DNA from: DASZMJ01 sp035551935
GTDB lineage: Bacteria > Planctomycetota > Planctomycetia > Isosphaerales > Isosphaeraceae
NCBI GenBank assembly: GCA_035551935.1
Contig: DASZMJ010000348.1
Location: 1-33,503, forward strand
Direction of reading: 5' to 3'
DNA length: 33,503 bases
Below are positions 1 to 7,333 of the stretch, in pieces. Every line of letters begins with the position of its first letter. Positions within the stretch are counted from its first letter, which is position 1. A program made the translations under genes and the position numbers. Below the pieces are notes generated by a model. It was not told the DNA's origin. It did no database searches and was given only the letters and a program-made list of their open reading frames with translations.

Positions 1-1249
1 CGTCGGCGATCCAGCGGCGGACGTCGTCGGCGAGGTCGAGGGGATTGGCGTAGCGCTTCGAACGGTCGCGGGCAAGGGCCTTGGTCGCGATGGCCTCCAG
101 CGGGCGCGGGGCCGAGGGGTTGAGGTCGCGGGCGCGGGGGAGAGGGCCGGTGAGGATCGAGCGATAGACCTCATCAAGAGACTTGCCGACGGCGGGGGGG
201 CGGTTGGTGAGGACCTCGAAGAGGATGGCGCCGAGGGCGTAGACGTCGGTGCGGGTGTCGATCAGGTCGTGGCGGGCCTCGACCTGCTCGGGGGCCATGT
301 AGGAGGGCGTGCCGACCTGGCCGCGGGTGGCCGAGGTCTCGGCGTCGTCGCCGAGGGTCAACGGGAGGGCGGATTCGTCGGCGTCGTCGGGACGATCGAC
401 GAGCTTGGCGAGGCCCCAGTCCAGGACGATGACCTCGCCGAAGCCGCCGAGCACGACGTTGGCCGGCTTCAGGTCGCGGTGGATCACCCCGCGGGAATGG
501 GCGTAGCCGACGGCGCGGCAGACGGCGATGAAGGCGCCGAGCAAACTCTGGAAGGCGAGGCGGTCGGCGGGGTCCTTGTGGTAGTCGCGGATGGCGTCGT
601 GGAGGGTCCGACCGCGGACGAACCGCATGGTGTAGAACGGCTGGTCGTCGCCGGGGCGGCGGGTCAGCTCGTAGACGGGGACGATGTTGGGGTGCTCGAG
701 CTGGCCGGTGATCCGCGCCTCCTTCAAGAACCGGCGCCACATCTCGGGGTGGGCCGACTGCTCGGGCTTGATGATCTTCAGCGCGACCTCGCGGTTCAGG
801 TCGTTGTCGCGCGCGACCCAGACCTCGCCCAGCCCCCCTTCGGCGTGCAGCCGCGAGAGCGAGTAGCGGAGTGTGCCCTCCGAGGGCGCCTTCGCCACCG
901 TCTCGAGCATCACATAGCCGGCCGCGGGCGGCAGGGAGCTGAGCGACTTGCGGACGTCGGGGTCATCGACCCGGCGGATCGCGTCGCGGGCCTCGACGTC
1001 GGCCAAGGCGCCGAGGGTGGCGTGGACGTCGCCGCCGTGGCGCTTGAGCTTGCGGTCGAGGAACCGCTCGACGGCGCGGCGGTCCTCGGCCGAGATCCAG
1101 CCGCGCGCGACGAGCAGGTCGGCCAGCGGCTTTTCCTTCTGGACGGCCCAAGCGCCGCAGGCGTCGGCGAACTGGCCGGCGTCGATCAAGTCCTGCTGCA
1201 ACGCCAGCACTCCGAACAGCAGGTTGCGGTCGGCATCGAGGCTCGACAT
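1..1249 (-). CDS. Ser/Thr protein kinase, N-terminal part (runs off the window)
   Basis: The first 416 residues of a Hanks-type (PknB-like) Ser/Thr kinase can be read; the C-terminus lies left of base 1. Residues 1-110 are a helical N-terminal region seen in planctomycete kinases. The kinase domain starts near residue 125 with a glycine loop (GGLGEVWVARD, about 138-148). It continues with the ATP-binding Lys158 (VALKII), catalytic HRDLKPAN (257-264), DWG in place of DFG (277-279) and the APE motif (319-321). All catalytic residues are present; Trp for Phe in DFG is frequent in planctomycete kinases. It should phosphorylate proteins at the inner membrane or in the cytoplasm; targets are unknown. 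Whether a transmembrane segment or sensor domain (WD40, TPR) follows cannot be seen. The ATG at 1249 is the start giving the full helical N-terminus. A sigma70-like promoter lies about 570 bases upstream. Confidence 0.93.
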   Translation of the reverse strand, partial: MSSLDADRNLLFGVLALQQDLIDAGQFADACGAWAVQKEKPLADLLVARGWISAEDRRAVERFLDRKLKRHGGDVHATLGALADVEARDAIRRVDDPDVRKSLSSLPPAAGYVMLETVAKAPSEGTLRYSLSRLHAEGGLGEVWVARDNDLNREVALKIIKPEQSAHPEMWRRFLKEARITGQLEHPNIVPVYELTRRPGDDQPFYTMRFVRGRTLHDAIRDYHKDPADRLAFQSLLGAFIAVCRAVGYAHSRGVIHRDLKPANVVLGGFGEVIVLDWGLAKLVDRPDDADESALPLTLGDDAETSATRGQVGTPSYMAPEQVEARHDLIDTRTDVYALGAILFEVLTNRPPAVGKSLDEVYRSILTGPLPRARDLNPSAPRPLEAIATKALARDRSKRYANPLDLADDVRRWIAD

Positions 1250-1823
1250 CGCCAGGGACTCCCGCGCGAGGATCACGGACAAGGGACACCATCGCCCCAG
1301 GACATCGTAAAGGGGCGGCGACCCGGCTCGCTCGGGAAAACGGGGCAGCTTGCTGAGTTCGCGGAAATGGGACGACGGCCCCCGCCGCGGGAGGGCGGCG
1401 GGGGCCGTCGAAAAGGGGCCTCGGTTTGGGTCGGCCAACGGGCGAGGCGATGGGCGTCCGCGGTCCGCGCGCACCACGGCAATCCGTGCCGAGTCGCAAA
1501 GGGCGCGCGGCCCGAGCGGCCGTCCGGGGGGTGGGACGGAGACGGCGCACCGCCGTCTCCGGCACACAGCAGCACGGGTCGAGACCGGCCGCGACATCCG
1601 TGCGGGCCGGGAACGAACCGCTTCCTTTTTTTCGATCAAGTTCGAGACGCGAAGGCTGCTACCGGCAACGACCCGGAGCGACCGGCCGAGGAAGGCCGGT
1701 GCGGGACTGGGTCGGGGGGGAACGGTGTCGTCCTTGGGCGAACGAGCGGGATGGCACGTCGGCCCGTGACTGAGGAGTCTCTCGGGTCTCGGCGGGGGTC
1801 GTTGGCCCCCTCGTGCGAGGCCC
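1250..1823 (-). other. Long hairpin-rich leader of the kinase gene, no gene seen
   Basis: About 570 bases without a convincing gene on either strand. The minus-strand candidate at 1273-1575 is Pro/Arg-rich and typical of a GC-rich shadow frame. Perfect inverted repeats are visible: a 15-bp stem with an 8-base loop (1373-1387/1396-1410), a 10-bp stem with a 3-base loop (1538-1547/1551-1560) and a 7-bp stem with a 6-base loop (1681-1687/1694-1700). A seven-T run lies near 1625-1631 on the plus strand. If the promoter at 1824-1852 is real, this is a structured 5' leader or contains a small RNA. I could not match it to RNase P RNA, tmRNA, 6S or a known riboswitch by eye. Confidence 0.4.
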
Positions 1824-1852
1824 AACATAGTGTCCCCACCCCCCCTCGTCAA
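1824..1852 (-). promoter_or_regulatory. Sigma70-like promoter facing the kinase gene
   Basis: Read on the minus strand there is TTGACG (1852-1847), a 17-base spacer and TATGTT (1829-1824). That is five of six matches to the -35 consensus and four of six to the -10. It sits in a locally AT-richer stretch between the kinase and hydrolase genes and points at the kinase, implying a leader of nearly 570 bases. Whether the kinase has a closer promoter is not known. Confidence 0.5.
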
Positions 1853-2029
1853 TCCTTAAGTTCGAGTTTTTCGGGGGCCCCCGCGCTGGTCCCGAACGGG
1901 CCGGGACTTGCGCCCGCGGCGGCCCCGAAAAAGGCGCCGGAGGGCCGCTTGTTTCCCGGCCTTCGGGGCGATATCGTGCCCGTAAACCCCGCCCCGACGA
2001 CCCATCCTCAGACCCCGGGATCGCCCGCC

Positions 2030-3088
2030 ATGCGCCACGCCGCCGCCGCCGAACCCGACGACCGTCTCGATTCGCTCGCCTACGCGCTGCGACGTTACGG
2101 CGAAACGCCCCGGCAACTCGCCTTCCGGGCCGAGACCGCCGAGCAGGCCAGGGCGTGGCAGGAGCAGGCGCGGGCGAAGCTCAACATGCTGATCGGCCCC
2201 TTCCCGGCCGGGCGAATCCCCCTGGAGCCGACCTTCGGCGACGAGGTGAAGGGCCCGGGATTCACCCGGCGGACGGTCACGTTCGCGACCCGGCCGGGCA
2301 TGGCGGCGTTCGCCCACCTGCTCATCCCCGACGATCGCCGGGACGGCGAGCGCCGACCGGCGGTCCTCTGCATCCCCGGCCACGGCCGCGGGGCGGACGA
2401 CCTGGTCGGCCTCGATGCCGACGGGAAGGCTCGCGAGCACCACGAGGGCTACCAGCACGACTACGCCCTCCAGTGCGTCGCCCACGGGTATGTGACCCTG
2501 GCGCTCGAACCCCTGGGGTTCGGCCACCGTCGCGACCCGGCGGCGCGGAAGGCGGGGCCGGAGCAGAGCAGTTGCCAACCGTCGGCCGGGGCGGCGCTGC
2601 TGCTGGGCGAGTCGATGGTCGGCTGGCGGACCTGGGACGCGATCCGGGCGCTCGACCTGCTGGCCGAGCGGCCCGAGGTCGACGCGAAGCGACTGGCGAT
2701 GATGGGGATCTCCGGCGGCGGCACGATCACGCTCTACACGACCGCGGTGGACGACCGGGTCAAGGTCGCCGTGCTCTCCTGCTCGTTCTGCACGTTCCGC
2801 GACTCGATCTTCGGCCTCTCGCACTGCATCGACAACTACGTGCCGGGCTTGCTCCGCTGGTTCGAGATGGCCGACATCGCCGCCCTGGTCGCCCCCCGCG
2901 CCCTGTTCGTCGAGAACGGCGCCGACGACCCGATCTTCCCCGCCCCCGGCGTCGCCGAGGCCCTCCGCGACGCCGCCGTCGGCTACAAGGCCCTCGGCGC
3001 CGCCGACCGCCTCGACCACGAGACCTTCCCCGACGGCCACGTCTTCCACGGCGTCGGCGCGTTCAAGAAGCTGGGGGAGTGGCTGTGA
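2030..3088 (+). CDS. Alpha/beta hydrolase (acetylxylan-esterase/dienelactone-hydrolase-like)
   Basis: A 352-residue serine hydrolase. The nucleophile elbow is GISGGG with Ser228 as nucleophile. The acid is probably Asp299 or Asp300 (ENGADDPIF) and the base His337 or His340 (FPDGHVFHG), which gives the usual Ser-Asp-His order. The oxyanion region is CIPGHGRG (114-121). The architecture is that of the large Abhydrolase_7/acetyl-xylan-esterase-like group common in planctomycetes, often linked to polysaccharide de-esterification; the substrate here is not predictable. No signal peptide is visible at the chosen ATG, so it is probably cytoplasmic. The reading frame is open far upstream to base 269, but the upstream part is low-complexity shadow sequence. 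The ATG at 2030 is the first that gives a conserved-looking N-terminus; there is no strong Shine-Dalgarno site. It converges on the membrane TPR gene. Confidence 0.88.
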   Translation: MRHAAAAEPDDRLDSLAYALRRYGETPRQLAFRAETAEQARAWQEQARAKLNMLIGPFPAGRIPLEPTFGDEVKGPGFTRRTVTFATRPGMAAFAHLLIPDDRRDGERRPAVLCIPGHGRGADDLVGLDADGKAREHHEGYQHDYALQCVAHGYVTLALEPLGFGHRRDPAARKAGPEQSSCQPSAGAALLLGESMVGWRTWDAIRALDLLAERPEVDAKRLAMMGISGGGTITLYTTAVDDRVKVAVLSCSFCTFRDSIFGLSHCIDNYVPGLLRWFEMADIAALVAPRALFVENGADDPIFPAPGVAEALRDAAVGYKALGAADRLDHETFPDGHVFHGVGAFKKLGEWL

Positions 3089-3098
3089 GGGCGGGAGG

Positions 3099-3190
3099 AG
3101 GGGTTCACCACAAAAACACAAATATAAATAAAAGTTTATTATTCTATTTAGCTTACCTTTGTGTTTTTTGTGTCTTTGTGGTGAACCCCT
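3099..3190. repeat. AT-rich inverted repeat with ACAAAGACACAAAG-type arms
   Basis: Perfect 16-bp arms (3099-3114 and 3175-3190) enclose a 60-base AT-rich centre, which is strikingly unlike the surrounding high-GC sequence. Inside the arms a purine-rich unit of about 7-9 bases (ACAAAG/ACAAAA) repeats, and a second ACACAAA copy makes the arms partly pair further in. It lies exactly between two convergent genes (stops at 3088 and 3198), so it may act as a two-way terminator. It resembles short intergenic repeats starting TTCACCAC seen in many bacterial genomes; a related GC-rich copy lies at 6082-6112. Confidence 0.75.
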
Positions 3191-3197
3191 CTTCGCT

Positions 3198-4967
3198 TCA
3201 GGTCCCTCGCCCCAGCGCCCGCAGCGCGCCGGGGTGGTCGGGCTGGAGTCGGAGGGCGTCGCGGTAGTGGGCGATCGCGTCGTCGCGGCGGCCGAGGGCG
3301 TCGAGGGCGGCGCCGAGGTAGTAGCGGGGCGCCGCGGCGGCGGGTCGGAGGCGTCGGGCGGCGTCGAAGTGGGGCAAGGCGGCCTGGAAGCGGCCGGCGC
3401 GGGCGAGGGTCATGCCGAGGTTGAAGTGGGCGTCGTAGGAGTCGGGCAGGAGCCGGAGCACGGCGCGGTACTGGTCGATCGCCTCGTCGAGCCGGCCGAG
3501 TCGGAAGAGGTGCGTGCCGAGGCTGAACCGGGCCATCGCGTGATCGGGATTGAGGCGGACGGCGGCCTCGTACTCGGCCATCGCCTCGTCCTCCCGGCCC
3601 TCCGACGCGAGGGCCGCGCCGAGGTTGTTGTGCGCCAGGTCGGTGGCGGCGCCCCGGTTGATCGCGTGGGACCAGAGCGCGACCGAGTCGTGCCAGACCA
3701 GGCACTGCCGCCAGCTCATCGACGCCAGGGCCGCGACGACGACCAGGACCGGCGGGCCCATGCCGACGACCAGGGGCCGCCGCCCCGGCCGACGGGCCCG
3801 GACCAGGAGCCCGGCGAACGCGGCGTACCAGGGGATCGTCGCCAGGTAGCTGTACCGATCGGCGGCGACCTGCTGGCCGAACCGGATCAGGCCCGACGTC
3901 GGCGCCATCAGGACGAGATACGCGAACCAGGCCGCCGCCAGGGCCGGCAGACGACGTCGGGACCGGATCGCGAGGGCGCCGACGACCAGGACGACCGCCG
4001 CCCCCGCGACATACGGCAGGGCTTCGCGCGGCGGGGGGTAGAGCGGGGTGAGCCGGTCGGGGAGGAGGGTCTTGAGCGGGTAGAAGGCCGCCGCGAAGCA
4101 GGCCCGGCCGACCCGCTCGGGGAGGGTCGTCTCGTCGAGCGTCGCCAGGCCCTGGTCCTTCGCCTTGGCGACGACCGCCAGCGCCGCGACGGCGAGGCCC
4201 GGGAGGAGGAAGAGCCCCTTCTCGACCCAAGCCCGGCGCGCCTCGGCCGTCTTCCAGCGTCCCGGCCCGAGCCGCCGCAGCGGGTAGACGTCGAGGACGA
4301 CGAGGACCGCCGGCAGGCCCGCCGCCGCCGGCTTCGACAGGAGCGCGGCCAGCATCAGGAGCCACGACGCGGCCATCCAACCCGTGCGATGCCGCCCCTC
4401 GGGCCGGGCGCCGCGGAGATAGGCCAGGACGCAGAGCAGGGAGAAGAACCCGCAGAGGAGGTAGAACTGGCACGACGCCCACGCGACGACCTCCGCCCGC
4501 AGCGGATGCGCCGCGAAGAGGGCCGCCGCCGGCGCCGCGACCCCTCGGAGCAGCCGAGGGTCGCTTCGGAGGTCGGGCCGGCCGAGCTCGAGCAGGCGGA
4601 GGAGCAAGAAGAACAAGAGGGTCGAATTGATCGCATGGAGGGCGATGCTGGTGAGGTGATACCCGCGCGGGTCGAGTCCCCAGGCGGCGTACTCGGCCTG
4701 GACGGCCATCCAGCCGAGCGGCTGATACGAGCCGAGATGCACCGTGGTCCAGGCCCAGGCGATGTGCCGCGGCCCGAGGCCGCGGATCGCCGGGTTCTCG
4801 ACGAAGTTGAACGTGTCGTCCCAGTTGACGAACCCGTTGCCCGCCGCCGTCGCGAACGAAGCCACGGCCACCAGCGCCGGCCCCAGCGCGGCCCCTCGAA
4901 GCGAGTTCGCGGGCGCCGGGACCAGTCGGGATGGAGGATCGACGACGGGTGCGAATGTCGTTTCCAT
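3198..4967 (-). CDS. TMTC-like membrane protein: GT-C-type transmembrane domain with C-terminal TPRs
   Basis: About 589 residues. An N-terminal hydrophobic helix (about 24-42) is followed by a loop with NWDDTF (Asp50-Asp51), the acidic pair expected in the first extracytoplasmic loop of GT-C glycosyltransferases. About nine to ten further membrane helices follow, with a conserved ADRYSYL motif in the loop before the last ones. The last 170 residues are four to five TPR units (for example LAHNNLGAALASEGREDEA and its repeats). This order is that of the TMTC/O-mannosyltransferase-like family, so transfer of a lipid-linked sugar to protein at the membrane is plausible but unproven. ATG at 4967 is chosen because hydrophobic and conserved sequence follows; an in-frame ATG at 5042 would add 25 residues of low-complexity sequence. 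It appears to be monocistronic. Confidence 0.85.
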   Translation of the reverse strand: METTFAPVVDPPSRLVPAPANSLRGAALGPALVAVASFATAAGNGFVNWDDTFNFVENPAIRGLGPRHIAWAWTTVHLGSYQPLGWMAVQAEYAAWGLDPRGYHLTSIALHAINSTLLFFLLLRLLELGRPDLRSDPRLLRGVAAPAAALFAAHPLRAEVVAWASCQFYLLCGFFSLLCVLAYLRGARPEGRHRTGWMAASWLLMLAALLSKPAAAGLPAVLVVLDVYPLRRLGPGRWKTAEARRAWVEKGLFLLPGLAVAALAVVAKAKDQGLATLDETTLPERVGRACFAAAFYPLKTLLPDRLTPLYPPPREALPYVAGAAVVLVVGALAIRSRRRLPALAAAWFAYLVLMAPTSGLIRFGQQVAADRYSYLATIPWYAAFAGLLVRARRPGRRPLVVGMGPPVLVVVAALASMSWRQCLVWHDSVALWSHAINRGAATDLAHNNLGAALASEGREDEAMAEYEAAVRLNPDHAMARFSLGTHLFRLGRLDEAIDQYRAVLRLLPDSYDAHFNLGMTLARAGRFQAALPHFDAARRLRPAAAAPRYYLGAALDALGRRDDAIAHYRDALRLQPDHPGALRALGRGT

Positions 4968-5098
4968 CGGCCGCGCGCAACACGTCCCCGCGGCGGACGA
5001 AGTCGCGTCGCCCGCCGGCTTGACCGGGCCCCGCCGGCCCATTATTCATGGGGAGCGACATCAACCCCGACCCCGGCCGATGCCGCTGCCGCGCTCGC

Positions 5099-5137
5099 CA
5101 AAATGATCGAAACATGTACGGCGTCCCCATCATTTTG
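5099..5137. promoter_or_regulatory. Inverted repeat CAAAATGAT...ATCATTTTG upstream of the propeller gene
   Basis: Perfect 9-bp arms (5099-5107 and 5129-5137) lie 21 bases apart in the divergent region between the membrane TPR gene and the propeller gene, ending 17 bases before the ATG at 5155. Arms of the same sequence, extended to 12 bp, occur at 15631-15685. Both copies also carry ATGT about 6 bases after the left arm. This suggests a binding site for a dimeric regulator. The alternative is a hairpin overlapping the translation start region. Confidence 0.5.
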
Positions 5138-5154
5138 AAAGGTGTTACGCGACC

Positions 5155-6072
5155 ATGATCCTTATCGGGACGGACGACGGCATCTATCGCTGGTTCGAGG
5201 GGACCCCCTGGCCGGTCTTCCACGGCCTCCAGGGGCGGCCGGTGGCGGCGTTGGCGTCGCAGGGGGGCGGGACGCTCGCGGCGGCCGACGCCGAGGGGCG
5301 GGCCTGGGAGAGCGCGAACAACGGCCTCGACTGGCGCGAGGTGCCGCCGCCGGCCTGGGCCGGCGCGGCGACGGCCCTGGCGATGGTCGGCACGCCGGCG
5401 ATGCTCCTGCTGGCGACCGAGTCGTCCGGCCTCTATCGCCGCGCCCTCGGCGGCGACGGCTGGACGCCGACGGCCAACCCCTCGGCCCGGACCCAGGGGG
5501 CCGCGCCGGCCGTCCGACGGCTCGACGGCTCGACGGCCCTGTTCGCCGCCGTCGCCGGCGAGGGTCTCTGGCGGAGCGACGACCTCGGTGGCTCGTGGTC
5601 GCGCCGCGAGGGCCTCCCCGACGAGGTCCTCTCCGTCCACGCCACCAAGACCTCCATCCTGCTCGGCACCGCCGACGGCGCCTGGGCGAGCACCGACGGC
5701 GGCACGACATTCCAACGCCTCGGCGCCCCCGAGAAGGCCCCGCGGCTCTCGACCCTGGAGGCCCAGCCCGACGACCCGAAGCACCTCCTCGCCGGCGGCT
5801 CCAGCCCGGCCAAGGGGCCGGAGCCGGCCACCTCATACCTGTTCGAGTCGCGCGACGGCGGCAAGACGTGGACCCACGTCTTCAACAAGGGATTCCCCGA
5901 AGATCTCGAGGACGACGCCATCGCCGACATCCGCTTCAACCCCACCAACCCCGACTACGCCGTCGTCGCCCTGACCTCCGGCGAGATGTGGTCCACCCGC
6001 AACGGCGGCGACTGGTGGGAGCCCCTCGCCCGCCAGGTCCGCGGCGTCCGGGCCGTCTGCGCGGTGGGGTGA
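5155..6072 (+). CDS. Asp-box (BNR/YCF48-like) beta-propeller protein
   Basis: A 305-residue protein built from repeated Asp-box turns of the S-x-D-x-G-x-[ST]-W type. These are SANNGLDW near residue 53, SDDLGGSW near 141, STDGGTTF near 181, SRDGGKTW near 234 and STRNGGDWW near 281. Such repeats form a six- or seven-bladed propeller like those of sialidases, VPS10 proteins and the photosystem assembly factor YCF48/HCF136. No sialidase catalytic residues or signal peptide are apparent, so a binding or scaffolding role in the cytoplasm is more likely than enzymatic activity. The ATG at 5155 has a spaced GAAAGG in front. It stands alone, downstream of an inverted-repeat element, and no partner gene is apparent. 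Confidence 0.82.
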   Translation: MILIGTDDGIYRWFEGTPWPVFHGLQGRPVAALASQGGGTLAAADAEGRAWESANNGLDWREVPPPAWAGAATALAMVGTPAMLLLATESSGLYRRALGGDGWTPTANPSARTQGAAPAVRRLDGSTALFAAVAGEGLWRSDDLGGSWSRREGLPDEVLSVHATKTSILLGTADGAWASTDGGTTFQRLGAPEKAPRLSTLEAQPDDPKHLLAGGSSPAKGPEPATSYLFESRDGGKTWTHVFNKGFPEDLEDDAIADIRFNPTNPDYAVVALTSGEMWSTRNGGDWWEPLARQVRGVRAVCAVG

Positions 6073-6382
6073 ATGGGGAGATTCACCGCGGAGGGTACGG
6101 AGGGCGCAGAGAATGGATGAACGTTCGCTCCGGCGGGATTCCGGGGGGATGGTGTCCAGGGCCCTGGGACGCCCCCTCGGGTGACGCGCAGCGTCAGTGA
6201 CAGATTGCCCTGCCCCCTTATGCGGCCTCTTTGTGCGCTGGTCGCCGCGGCGCGACCGTCACTCGTCGGCTCGGGATGGCCCCCGTCGTCGGATACGACT
6301 GGGGGTGGAAGGGTGGGGACCGCTCGGCTAGGATCGGGCGTCGCGAGGGCGGGAAGGGGTCGGCACGGGCGGGGCAGGCATC
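6073..6382. other. Intergenic region with a TTCACCGCGGAGG-type repeat
   Basis: No gene is seen in these 310 bases. At 6082-6112 there is a purine-rich repeat beginning TTCACCGCGGAGG, with about four GCGGAG/ACGGAG/GCAGAG units. It is a GC-rich relative of the arms of the 3099-3190 element. The right part holds the presumed promoter of the following operon (TAGGAT at 6329-6334). Confidence 0.6.
6329..6334 (+). promoter_or_regulatory. Candidate -10 box (TAGGAT) of the eight-gene sugar-acid operon
   Basis: TAGGAT in the context CTCGGCTAGGATCGG lies 48 bases before the first start codon. The same hexamer or a close variant is found before several other units in the window. No convincing -35 is visible at 16-18 bases, so an activator may be needed or the call may be wrong. 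Confidence 0.35.
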
Positions 6383-7333
6383 ATGAGATTCCGAGCGTTG
6401 GGGACGACGGGCCTGGAGCTGTCGTGGCTGAGCTACGGGGCGTCGTCGCTGGGCCAGGAGTTCCGACCGGTGGACCTGGGCGAGGCCATCCGCTCGGTCC
6501 GGGTGGCGCTCGACCTGGGGATGAACTTCATCGACACCTCGCCCTACTACGGCCGCGGGTTCAGCGAGTGCCTCCTCGGCGTCGCCCTCCGCGACGTCCC
6601 CCGCGACCGCTACCACCTCGGCACCAAGCTCGGCCGCTACGACCGCGCCCACTTCGACTTCTCCGCCCGCCGGGTCGTCGAGAGCGTCGACGTCAGCCTG
6701 CATCGGATGGGCGTCGAATATCTGGATGTCATTTTATGTCATGATATCGAGTTCGTCGAGATGCGACAGATCGTCGACGAGACCTTGCCGGCCATCCGCA
6801 AGCTCCGCGACGCGGGCAAGGTGCGGTTCATCGGCGTCAGCGGCTATCCGATGAACGCCTTCAAGTTCGTGCTCGACCGGACGGACCTCGACGTGGTGCT
6901 GTCGTACAACCACTATACGCTCCAGAACACGATGCTGGCCGACCTGGTGCCGTACCTGAAGGCGAAGGGGGTCGGCATCATGAACGCGGCGCCGTTCTCG
7001 GCGCGGCTGCTGACGAACGCCCCCTTGCCCCCCTGGCACAAGGCGACCCCCGAGGTCCGAGCGATCTGTCGCCGGGCGGCCGAGCATTGCGCCGGGAAGG
7101 GCGTCGACATCGCGCAACTGGCGCTGCAATTCTCGATCGCGAACGAGGACATGGCCACCTGCGTCGTCGGCTCGGCCAGCCCGGAGAACGTGCGGAAGTG
7201 GGTCGAGTGGTCGGAGCAGCCGATCGACGAGACGTTGCTCGCGGAGGTGCTCGACATCCTCAAGCCCATCCACAACTGGTTTTATGTCGAGGGGCTCCCG
7301 GAGAACAACGACCCCGGAGGGCATCGGGCATGA
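6383..7333 (+). CDS. Aldo/keto reductase, L-galactose (L-fucose) dehydrogenase-like
   Basis: A 316-residue NAD(P)-dependent aldo/keto reductase. The AKR tetrad is complete: Asp51 and Tyr56 (DTSPYYGRG), Lys82 (GTKLGRY) and His120 (CHDIEF). From memory the sequence follows plant L-galactose dehydrogenase closely, with shared stretches such as SPYYG, TK-GRY, DFSA-RV, CHDIEF, RFIGVSG, VLSY-HY and LVPYLKAKGVG. The expected reaction is oxidation of the anomeric carbon of L-galactose, or its 6-deoxy analogue L-fucose, to the 1,5-lactone with reduction of NAD(P)+. It is the first gene of a tightly coupled operon and overlaps the next start by 4 bases (ATGA). A local AT-rich patch at 6719-6750, with a rare TTA codon, encodes the residues before the catalytic His. 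Substrate choice between L-galactose and L-fucose cannot be settled from sequence. Confidence 0.88.
   Translation: MRFRALGTTGLELSWLSYGASSLGQEFRPVDLGEAIRSVRVALDLGMNFIDTSPYYGRGFSECLLGVALRDVPRDRYHLGTKLGRYDRAHFDFSARRVVESVDVSLHRMGVEYLDVILCHDIEFVEMRQIVDETLPAIRKLRDAGKVRFIGVSGYPMNAFKFVLDRTDLDVVLSYNHYTLQNTMLADLVPYLKAKGVGIMNAAPFSARLLTNAPLPPWHKATPEVRAICRRAAEHCAGKGVDIAQLALQFSIANEDMATCVVGSASPENVRKWVEWSEQPIDETLLAEVLDILKPIHNWFYVEGLPENNDPGGHRA

Noticed and set aside
1273..1575. 100-residue minus-strand open frame in the kinase leader
   Set aside because: Pro/Arg/Ser-rich, crosses two hairpins and has no Shine-Dalgarno site; looks like chance in GC-rich sequence.
1612..1640. Plus-strand terminator at the seven-T run
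   Set aside because: The preceding stem is only about 4 bp and no plus-strand gene lies upstream.
269..2029. Upstream extension of the alpha/beta hydrolase frame
   Set aside because: Translates antisense to the kinase gene into low-complexity sequence; the hydrolase fold begins after the ATG at 2030.
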